From: an uncultured Clostridia bacterium | GTDB lineage: Bacteria; Bacillota; Clostridia; Oscillospirales; CAG-272 | DNA length: 7,860 bases | Assembly (NCBI GenBank): GCA_946040935.1 | Contig: CAMGCN010000039.1 | Location: forward strand, 1 to 7,860 | Direction: 5' to 3' | Made by a program: the position numbers and the translations under genes | The notes under the pieces: generated by a model | The model's input: only the letters and a program-made list of their open reading frames with translations | What the model was told of the DNA's origin: nothing | Database searches by the model: none | Shown: piece by piece, positions 1 through 4,885 of the stretch | How positions within the stretch are numbered: the first letter of the stretch is position 1 | How the letters are laid out: each line of letters starts with the position of its first letter

Positions 1-44
1 CACCTAAGCCTTCGTCGGCAGCGTCAGATGTGTATAAGAGACAG
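1..44 (+). other. Illumina Nextera adapter contamination (non-biological)
   Basis: Bases 1-3 (CAC) match the last bases of the P5 oligo, 4-11 (CTAAGCCT) match the Nextera i5 index I know as S508/N508, 12-25 (TCGTCGGCAGCGTC) are the Nextera read-1 adapter, and 26-44 (AGATGTGTATAAGAGACAG) are the 19-bp Tn5 mosaic end. The parts are contiguous and in library order, so this is untrimmed adapter at a contig end and not a Tn5 insertion. The frame of the neighbouring minus-strand gene stays open through it and would add false residues (TCLLYTSDAADE...) to the protein. Confidence 0.98.
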
Positions 45-1507
45 GTCTTAACTATTCCCGTGTCGCCTGCCGCTCTTGCACTGTCAAAGAGCCAGTCGTT
101 GAATTCTGTAGTCATATCGCCGTTCTTTACATTCTCATAGAGACCTCCGTTTGCTTTTGAGCCGGGATCCATAGTATTTTCCTTGGCGAGAGCAGCGAAA
201 GAGTCTTCGCTCTTGTCACCGGCGTTGAACTTCTCGAGAAGCTCTTCAGCCTTTGCTTTAGCCTCTTCGTCGGGCAGACCGTTTTCTTTGTCATAAGAGT
301 CAAGGGATATGAGTATGTGACGCACATTCTTTGTTGTCGATTCGTCTCTGTAAATTGTTTTTACGAGGTAGTAAGCAGTGTAGGTATCCTCATCCTCGCT
401 TGCTATAACGGTCGTATCTCCGACTTTGCGTTTATATGCGTCGCCGTCTTTTTCAAAAGCCCACTTGCCGAGATCTGTTGAATCGGAATATGCAGAGCCT
501 GTTGTGAGTGTTCCTTCTATCTTTTGTTTGAGCTCGGTTTCGGTTATGGTATTGTCGTCATCATCGTCAGACTTTTCGCTGTCGGCAACGACTGTGTATT
601 GACTTTCAAGATCAGACTTAACAATAGCGTCAAACGCAGCTTCGTCTGTTGCGGCGGCAAGTGTATCTGCCTTTTCTTTGGCCTTATTTCTTGCTTCTTC
701 CTTTTCTGCGTCGTCTGCGTTTTCGTCGTATTCAGCTTTGAATTCGTAAGACTTGTAGTCGCACTTATAGAAGCTCGACTTGTTATTTTCGCAGTATTCA
801 GCTATTTCTTCTTCTGTATAATTAAACTCTTCGTGCAATTCAGTGTATGCCTTGGAAGAGATAGCCTGAATCGTTGTTATGTTACGGAGATCGTCTTCTG
901 TCACGCCGGCACCGTAGTTGCTTTCAATGAAATCCTTAACAGACATTTTTTCTTTGTCGGCATAAGTTTTAATGTTGTTTATGTTTTCTTCGATATCGGC
1001 TTTTTCTTCCTCGCTTAAGGTAATTCCGCGCGTCAATGCCTCTTCGTAGAGCACGAGAATCTGTTCTGCGGTTGTTTTAGCCTGTTCGGAAAAATAGTCG
1101 TACCATGTGTAGGTTTCGCCGTCTTCCGTTTCTTTCATATTGCATTCCTGAGATTTCAGATCTTTTGTTGTGTCAAGACCGAAATAGCTCGCGTATTGAC
1201 CGTACTGACTCAGGAAGTTTAAGTATCCGTAATTATAAAGATACGTCATTTCCGCATTGTTGAGAGAAACATTTTCACTCTTGGCTGCAACGTCGTTATG
1301 AAGAGCCTTTAACTCATTACTTTTTTGAATTTTAGGTACTACGGTAGCGATAACCACTGCCGCTATCATGGCTACTACCAATATTACAGCGACAGCAAGA
1401 GTTATGTTATGATTTAACTGTGCTCTTTTAGCGGCTTTTTTTGCCGCCTCTTTTTTCTCTCTTCTTTCATCAGCCCTTTCGGTTCTGATACGGTTGCCTT
1501 TTCCCAT
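45..1507 (-). CDS. Membrane-anchored parvulin-type peptidyl-prolyl isomerase (PrsA/SurA-like), C-terminus missing
   Basis: Probable extracytoplasmic foldase that isomerises prolyl bonds in exported proteins. 487 genuine residues are visible. Residues 1-33 are rich in Lys/Arg; a hydrophobic segment at about 35-57 (ITLAVAVILVVAMIAAVV) is followed by a charged region, which predicts an N-in, C-out membrane anchor. There is no lipobox cysteine, unlike Bacillus PrsA lipoproteins. A SurA_N-like helical region spans about 65-245. Residues 250-385 look like a degenerate parvulin fold interrupted by an acidic stretch (D314-D318) and ending in KVGDTTVIAS...AYYLVK. A canonical rotamase domain starts at VRHILIS (395-401), with FAALAKE (437-443), DPGSKANGGLYE (447-458) and GDTGIVK (481-487). 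The protein stops just before the usual YGYHI-like final strand because the contig ends. The start is ATG 1507-1505, with AAAGGA 10 nt upstream. An ATG directly after that AAAGGA is out of frame. Class assignment is firm; substrate is unknown. Confidence 0.9.
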
Positions 1508-1517
1508 GTTTATTCAT

Positions 1518-1524
1518 TCCTTTC
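1518..1524 (-). promoter_or_regulatory. Ribosome binding site of the foldase gene
   Basis: On the minus strand this reads GAAAGGA, 10 nt before ATG 1507-1505. It supports that start over the nearer out-of-frame ATG, which begins immediately after the motif. Confidence 0.7.
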
Positions 1525-1562
1525 AAATGTTGTTTTGCACAATGTAAGTTATATACGAATAT

Positions 1563-1591
1563 AGTATATCATAAAAAACAAAAATTGTCTG
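1563..1591 (-). promoter_or_regulatory. Sigma-A-type promoter of the foldase gene
   Basis: On the minus strand, CAGACA (1591-1586, 4/6 to TTGACA) and TATACT (1568-1563, 5/6 to TATAAT) are separated by exactly 17 bp in an A/T-rich stretch. The predicted transcript would start near 1556, giving a leader of about 50 nt. Found by eye. Confidence 0.6.
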
Positions 1592-1670
1592 TATTTTTTT
1601 GAAATAATTTATTAATTTGTATAAATTGCCGAAAGATAGAGTGGCTAAACAGGATATTTAATATATATGG

Positions 1671-1685
1671 AATTTGCGGCAAATT
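1671..1685. repeat. 15-bp palindrome upstream of the tRNA promoter
   Basis: AATTTGCGGCAAATT is a perfect inverted repeat (7 bp arms around a central G) ending 4 bp before the -35 box of the tRNA-Leu promoter. A related GCAAATT word recurs at 1692-1698. It may be an operator or UP-like element, or chance in an A/T-rich region. Confidence 0.35.
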
Positions 1686-1689
1686 ATTG

Positions 1690-1718
1690 TTGCAAATTTA
1701 TTTGATTTGTGTTATACT
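1690..1718 (+). promoter_or_regulatory. Extended -10 promoter of tRNA-Leu
   Basis: TTGCAA (1690-1695), a 17-bp spacer and TATACT (1713-1718), with TG at 1710-1711 placed for an extended -10 (TGtTATACT). The predicted start near 1725 lies about 30 nt before the mature tRNA, as expected for a pre-tRNA with a short 5' leader. Confidence 0.75.
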
Positions 1719-1721
1719 CTA

Positions 1722-1748
1722 TTTTGCGGTAAAGAGAAAGCCGCAAAA
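1722..1748 (+). other. Inverted repeat in the tRNA-Leu 5' leader
   Basis: TTTTGCGG (1722-1729) and CCGCAAAA (1741-1748) form a perfect 8-bp inverted repeat around an 11-nt purine-rich loop (1730-1740). The predicted transcript start falls at its left edge, so the nascent leader could fold into a hairpin ending 6 nt before the RNase P cleavage site. Confidence 0.5.
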
Positions 1749-1754
1749 ACAAAT

Positions 1755-1841
1755 GCCGGTGTGATGGAATTGGCAGACGTGACGGACTCAAAATCCGTTG
1801 ATGGCGACATCGTGCGGGTTCAAGTCCCGCCACCGGCACCA
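1755..1841 (+). tRNA. tRNA-Leu (anticodon CAA)
   Basis: 87-nt class II tRNA that reads UUG leucine codons. The acceptor arms GCCGGTG (1755-1761) and CACCGGC (1831-1837) pair perfectly; A1838 is the discriminator, and CCA (1839-1841) is encoded in the gene. The anticodon stem ACGGA/TCCGT (1782-1786, 1794-1798) encloses the loop CTCAAAA, with anticodon CAA at 1789-1791. The long variable arm GATG/CATC (1800-1803, 1808-1811) is typical of Leu/Ser/Tyr tRNAs. The T arm is GCGGG-TTCAAGT-CCCGC (1814-1830). An extended -10 promoter lies upstream and a hairpin terminator directly abuts the CCA. Confidence 0.97.
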
Positions 1842-1871
1842 AAGCCCCAAAGGCATAAGTCTTTGGGGCTT
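1842..1871 (+). terminator. Hairpin terminator of tRNA-Leu
   Basis: AAGCCCCAAAG (1842-1852) and CTTTGGGGCTT (1861-1871) form a perfect 11-bp stem with an 8-nt loop, starting next to the tRNA CCA end. The following sequence (ACTTATTACTTCTTC) is only moderately T-rich, so termination may be less than complete. The left arm can also pair, over 14 bp, with 1924-1937. Confidence 0.7.
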
Positions 1872-1880
1872 ACTTATTAC

Positions 1881-1915
1881 TTCTTCACTCTTCGCTCTTC
1901 ACTCTTTACTCTTCA
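1881..1915 (+). repeat. Heptanucleotide tandem repeat, five units
   Basis: Consecutive 7-mers TTCTTCA, CTCTTCG, CTCTTCA, CTCTTTA and CTCTTCA match the consensus CTCTTCA, with at most one mismatch each. It lies inside the inverted-repeat element next to tRNA-Leu. Confidence 0.8.
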
Positions 1916-2008
1916 CTTAATTCGCCTTTGGGGCTTTGTAAGTAATAAGTAATAGTGAAAAGTGAAAAAGTGAAAGTTGTATAGTAAAAAAGGACTGTTC
2001 AAAGAGCG

Positions 2009-2030
2009 AAAATGATGGTAAAATCATTTT
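2009..2030 (+). other. AT-rich stem-loop in the non-coding region
   Basis: AAAATGAT (2009-2016) and ATCATTTT (2023-2030) form a perfect 8-bp stem around GGTAAA. It is too A/T-rich and lacks a following T-run, so I do not call it a terminator. The 1975-2149 stretch around it has no supported gene. Confidence 0.45.
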
Positions 2031-2149
2031 GAAAAGTGCACAGTATGGAAAGAAAAGCGAATTCGTTACTCAAAGCAATCAAAAACCTGTGTCGGTTAAA
2101 GCTACATCAAAATTTCATGTTAGCATCTTTTTTGTTATCTCTTTACAAG

Positions 2150-2177
2150 AAAAAAGCACGCTTTCGCGTGCTTTTTT
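2150..2177. terminator. Strong intrinsic terminator, symmetric, with no gene attached
   Basis: AAAAAAGCACGC (2150-2161) and GCGTGCTTTTTT (2166-2177) form a perfect 12-bp hairpin with loop TTTC and flanking A6/T6 runs, so it can act in either direction. On the plus strand nothing recognisable precedes it back to the tRNA repeats. On the minus strand it follows the multi-hairpin array 2181-2374, and the two may be one unit. Confidence 0.8.
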
Positions 2178-2180
2178 CAG

Positions 2181-2207
2181 TTTAATCCGTCTGCCGGACG
2201 GATTAAA
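2181..2207. repeat. 11-bp inverted repeat beside the terminator
   Basis: TTTAATCCGTC (2181-2191) and GACGGATTAAA (2197-2207) are perfectly complementary around the loop TGCCG. The right arm recurs as GGACGGATTTAA at 2267-2277 inside the neighbouring hairpin array, which ties the two together. Confidence 0.75.
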
Positions 2208-2220
2208 ACCATCTGCGATA

Positions 2221-2374
2221 GATGAAATCACTTAGTGATGAAATCTGCCTTGCGGCAGGAGATAAGGACGGATTTAATTTCATCGAAACCGAAGGATTTT
2301 AATTTCATCAAAGGCAGAGCCATTGATTTCATCGGCGTCAGTCGATTTCACCCTTGCACCTGCAAGGATTTCAC
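2221..2374. repeat. Multi-hairpin interspersed-type repeat with GATGAAATC/GATTTCATC boxes
   Basis: A 9-nt box alternates with small hairpins. GATGAAATC occurs at 2221-2229 and 2237-2245. Its reverse complement recurs as ATTTCATC (2277-2284, 2302-2309), GATTTCATC (2325-2333) and GATTTCAC (2344-2351, 2367-2374). Between the boxes are ATCAC-TTA-GTGAT (2227-2239), CTGCC-TTGC-GGCAG (2245-2258), GGC-AGA-GCC (2313-2321) and CCTTGC-ACCT-GCAAGG (2352-2367). Left boxes can pair with right boxes, giving a branched structure. From general memory, similar arrays that end in an A-run/hairpin/T-run are dispersed in genomes of gut Clostridia; I cannot confirm copies here. The reading frames across it (2029-2235, 2235-2495, 2323-2529) are by-products of the repeat. 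Confidence 0.7.
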
Positions 2375-2397
2375 TTATATCCACGACAAACACTTCG

Positions 2398-2417
2398 CCG
2401 ATAAAAGTTCTTGTCGG
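2398..2417 (+). other. Small stem-loop between the repeat array and the alpha-galactosidase promoter
   Basis: CCGATAA (2398-2404) pairs with TTGTCGG (2411-2417), including one G-U pair, around the loop AAGTTC. It may be an outlying member of the hairpin array. Confidence 0.4.
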
Positions 2418-2475
2418 TTTAACTCCTCATTTTTGCTATATCTTGACAGGTTTCTTTGTTGTGCAGGATTTTGCC

Positions 2476-2504
2476 TTGCTATTTTTATTTATTAGCAGTA
2501 TAAT
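2476..2504 (+). promoter_or_regulatory. Sigma-A promoter of the alpha-galactosidase gene
   Basis: TTGCTA (2476-2481, 4/6) and a perfect TATAAT (2499-2504) are separated by 17 bp. Transcription would begin near 2511, overlapping the AAAGGAG at 2509-2515. That makes use of this SD by the short ORF behind it uncertain, unless a more upstream start is used. A perfect TTGACA at 2443-2448 has only GGATTT at 17-bp spacing as a -10 (weak) and may be a second promoter. Confidence 0.65.
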
Positions 2505-2525
2505 AAACAAAGGAGATATCGTTAA

Positions 2526-2555
2526 ATGAATGTTCTGAAAGTGAATATCGGATAG
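2526..2555 (+). CDS. Possible nine-residue leader ORF (MNVLKVNIG)
   Basis: ATG 2526-2528 follows a textbook AAAGGAG (2509-2515, 10-nt spacer) and runs nine codons to TAG 2553-2555, 41 bases before the alpha-galactosidase start. The peptide has no run of a single amino acid and resembles no attenuator peptide I know. A small CTGCTT/AAGCGG stem (2558-2573) sits between it and the next ribosome binding site. It could be a translational leader that affects downstream expression, a decayed gene start or chance. The main caution is that the best -10 box puts the transcript start almost on this SD, so only a transcript from the upstream TTGACA (2443-2448) would surely carry it. Confidence 0.3.
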   Translation: MNVLKVNIG

Positions 2556-2584
2556 AGCTGCTTCAAAAAGCGGATATTAATTTT

Positions 2585-2591
2585 TTGGAGG
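2585..2591 (+). promoter_or_regulatory. Ribosome binding site that fixes the alpha-galactosidase start
   Basis: TTGGAGG at 2585-2591 lies 5 nt before ATG 2597-2599. An in-frame TTG at 2585 is part of this SD itself, so the longer reading is not a plausible start. Confidence 0.85.
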
Positions 2592-2596
2592 TTGTC

Positions 2597-4768
2597 ATGC
2601 CGATTAATTATAATGAAAAAAACAAAACCTTTAAGCTTGATACTGAAAATTCGAGCTATATAATTCAGATTTGTGAAGAAAATTATCTTGTAAACTTATA
2701 TTACGGAGCTTTCATTCCCGACAGCTGTGTGCCGAACAGAAGCAGAAGAGCGACTAATGCGTCCTTTAGCCCCGTAAATCCAAGATGCGGTTTTTCTCCC
2801 GACAGCGCGCCCATGGAATACGCTACAAGCGGTGCTGGTGATTTTAGAATTTCCGCGCTTGAAATACAAAATTCAAACGGAGACAGCGTTACAGATATAC
2901 GTTATTCCGGATATAAAATATATGACGGAAAAAATGAAATACCTATGATTCCCTCAAGCTACGTTAACGACAAGGGTGAGGCTCAAACTCTCGAAATATA
3001 CGCGAAGGACGAGGTAACAGGAGCTGCGGTTACCCTTTATTATTCGGTTTTCTCCAAGTATGATGTAATAGCAAGACGAATAAGAGTTACTAATGATTCT
3101 TCGGAAAAAATGAGGATTGAAAGGGCGTTCAGTCTCTGCCTTGACCTGCCGGATATGAATTTTGATTTAATTTCTCTCTATGGCTGTCACGCTAAAGAAA
3201 GAAATATCGAGCGCCGCAGACTTGCTCACGGTATTCAGGGAGTGAGCAGCAGAAGGGGCTCTTCAAGTCATAATCAAAACCCGTTTATTGCGCTTGCACA
3301 GAACGGAGCGGATGAAGAGCATGGAGATGTTTACGGCTTTAATCTTGTTTATTCAGGCAACTTTTCGGCGCTTGCGGAATGTGATTTTAACTCTACCACA
3401 AGAGTAATTATGGGTATTGATCCCGATACATTTTCTTGGGAGCTTGACAGCGGCGAGTTTTTTGACACTCCCGAAGCAATAATGGTATATACTTCTTTCG
3501 GAATAGGCGAAATGAGCCGTCTTTTCCACAGATTTTATAATAACAACCTTATAAGAGGACGTTACAAGACGGAAAAAAGACCTCTTCTTATAAACAGCTG
3601 GGAGGCGGCATATTTTGATTTTGACGCAGATAAGCTGGTGGATTTTGCAAAGGAAGCCAAAAAATTAGGCGTTGAAATGCTCGTGATGGACGACGGTTGG
3701 TTCGGCAAACGAAACAACGACTGCTCCTCGCTCGGCGACTGGTATGTTAACGAGGACAAGCTAAAGGGAGGACTCGGAAATTTAATAAAACGGGTGAACG
3801 ACGAGGGCTTAAAGTTCGGTATATGGTATGAGCCGGAGATGATTTCTCCCGATTCTGAGCTTTTCCGCGCTCACCCTGACTGGTGTGTTCACGTAAAAGG
3901 CAGAGAGCCGATGTTAGGCCGCAATCAATATGTGATAGATATGTCACGCAAAGATGTACGCGACAATATCTGGGAGCAAATGTATAAGGTGCTTTCGGAA
4001 AACAATATCGAATATATTAAATGGGACTTTAACAGAAACATCAGCGACGCAGGCTCTGTTCTTTTGCCGCACGAACGTAAGAAAGAATTTTTCCATCGCT
4101 TTGCTTTAGGTACATATGACCTTATGAACAGGCTTGTCACGACTTTTCCGAATATTCTCTTTGAGAATTGTTCGGGCGGAGGAGGAAGGTACGATCCCGC
4201 CATGCTTTGCTATTCGCCGCAGATATGGGCAAGCGATAATACCGATCCGATTGACAGACTCTATATTCAGTTCGGCACCTCTATGTGCTATCCTGCGTCG
4301 TCTATGGGAGCGCACGTTTCCGCAAACGATAGGACGGGATATGGCACTAAATGCAATGTCGCAAGGTGGGGAACCTTCGGACTCGAGCTTGACCCGACAT
4401 ATCTTACAGATGAAGAAGCAGATATTATCCGCGACGAAATAAAGGAATATCATAAAAACTACGAGCTTGTGAACAGGGGAGATCTTTACAGACTTATTTC
4501 TCCGTTTGAAAATCCCTACAGAGCGGCTTGGCAGTTTGTCTCACCCGACAAATCACGGACAATGTTCACCCTGGTGACAATGAGAAAGGAATTCCGGCCG
4601 CATTTAATAGTAAAGCTGCGCGGACTTGAGCCTGACGCTTATTATAAAAACGAGCGAACGGGCGAGGTGCTTTCCGGCGCATTGCTTATGAACGCGGGCC
4701 TTGATTTAACAAATACTGCCGGTCAGACAGGAGAAAGCACGGTAATATACTTTGATAAGGTTGAATAG
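2597..4768 (+). CDS. Alpha-galactosidase, glycoside hydrolase family 36 (AgaA/RafA/MelA type)
   Basis: Retaining alpha-galactosidase that releases terminal alpha-linked galactose from raffinose-family oligosaccharides and melibiose. With no signal peptide it should act in the cytoplasm on imported sugars. The protein has 723 residues, full length for bacterial GH36 (about 700-750): an N-terminal beta-sandwich (about 1-320), a (beta/alpha)8 catalytic domain (about 325-620) and a C-terminal beta domain ending in TAG 4766-4768. Visible motifs are NSWEA (333-337), DDGWFG (365-370), WYEPEM (410-415), KWDFNRN (475-481), CSGGGGR (525-531) and SDNTDP (546-551). By homology the nucleophile is D477 and the acid/base D547, matching the Geobacillus enzymes' usual positions. 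All catalytic motifs are intact. The gene stands alone, with its own promoter and a terminator at 4843-4871, and no sugar transporter or regulator is adjacent in the window. The symbol is left blank because usage differs between organisms (melA, agaA, rafA). Exact substrate cannot be read from sequence. Confidence 0.96.
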   Translation: MPINYNEKNKTFKLDTENSSYIIQICEENYLVNLYYGAFIPDSCVPNRSRRATNASFSPVNPRCGFSPDSAPMEYATSGAGDFRISALEIQNSNGDSVTDIRYSGYKIYDGKNEIPMIPSSYVNDKGEAQTLEIYAKDEVTGAAVTLYYSVFSKYDVIARRIRVTNDSSEKMRIERAFSLCLDLPDMNFDLISLYGCHAKERNIERRRLAHGIQGVSSRRGSSSHNQNPFIALAQNGADEEHGDVYGFNLVYSGNFSALAECDFNSTTRVIMGIDPDTFSWELDSGEFFDTPEAIMVYTSFGIGEMSRLFHRFYNNNLIRGRYKTEKRPLLINSWEAAYFDFDADKLVDFAKEAKKLGVEMLVMDDGWFGKRNNDCSSLGDWYVNEDKLKGGLGNLIKRVNDEGLKFGIWYEPEMISPDSELFRAHPDWCVHVKGREPMLGRNQYVIDMSRKDVRDNIWEQMYKVLSENNIEYIKWDFNRNISDAGSVLLPHERKKEFFHRFALGTYDLMNRLVTTFPNILFENCSGGGGRYDPAMLCYSPQIWASDNTDPIDRLYIQFGTSMCYPASSMGAHVSANDRTGYGTKCNVARWGTFGLELDPTYLTDEEADIIRDEIKEYHKNYELVNRGDLYRLISPFENPYRAAWQFVSPDKSRTMFTLVTMRKEFRPHLIVKLRGLEPDAYYKNERTGEVLSGALLMNAGLDLTNTAGQTGESTVIYFDKVE

Positions 4769-4842
4769 TTTTTTATAAACCGAGTAAATCTTTGAATACG
4801 AATTACAAAAAAGTATCTTGCTTAAGCATACACATAAATACA

Positions 4843-4871
4843 AAAAACAGTCGCTTTCTGCGACTGTTTTT
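4843..4871. terminator. Bidirectional terminator between convergent operons
   Basis: AAAAACAGTCGC (4843-4854) and GCGACTGTTTTT (4860-4871) form a perfect 12-bp stem with loop TTTCT and A/T runs on both sides. It ends the alpha-galactosidase transcript on plus and the OPT/PqqD-like/fprA operon on minus, 15 bp past the fprA stop. Confidence 0.9.
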
Positions 4872-4885
4872 GATATTTTTGGTAT

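Larger units (their letters stand above)
1841..1974. repeat. Nested inverted-repeat element downstream of tRNA-Leu
   Basis: AAAGCCCCAAAGGC (1841-1854) is perfectly complementary to GCCTTTGGGGCTTT (1924-1937). A second copy of the right arm core lies at 1861-1871. TTACTTATTACT (1870-1881) is complementary to AGTAATAAGTAA (1941-1952), and the C/T-rich segment 1881-1918 is loosely complementary to the AGTGAAAAGTGAAAAAGTG-like segment 1954-1974. The block looks like two facing, diverged copies of one module (GGGGCTT + TACTTATTACTT + TTCACT repeats). No coding potential is supported. Confidence 0.65.

Noticed and set aside
26..44. Tn5 mosaic end as evidence of a natural Tn5 insertion
   Set aside because: The adjoining read-1 adapter and i5 index identify a sequencing library construct.
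524..1018. 164-aa plus-strand ORF
   Set aside because: Antisense to the foldase gene. Its Phe/Val/Cys-rich composition is what reverse reading of Glu/Lys-rich codons produces, and it has no SD.
1674..1952. Plus-strand ORF across the tRNA (peptide containing VMELADVTDSKSVDG and VRVQVPPPAP)
   Set aside because: It is the tRNA-Leu sequence read as protein, a familiar false ORF. It starts at a TTG in the promoter and has no SD.
2221..2374. CRISPR array
   Set aside because: The repeated boxes are only 8-9 nt, occur in both orientations, have uneven spacing, and the intervening segments are themselves short palindromes. No cas gene is present.
2181..2525. Riboswitch or T-box leader of the alpha-galactosidase
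   Set aside because: The best promoter lies downstream of the structured region, no T-box or known aptamer core is recognisable, and no terminator sits between the array and the gene.
2029..2529. Three overlapping plus-strand ORFs of 68, 86 and 68 residues
   Set aside because: They run through the terminator and hairpin-array repeats; their repeated DEI/DFI-type words are the separator boxes in translation. Starts lack convincing SDs and the frames overlap each other.
4106..4453. Minus-strand 115-aa and plus-strand 102-aa ORFs inside the alpha-galactosidase gene
   Set aside because: They lie within the conserved catalytic domain of a clearly real gene and show no family resemblance.
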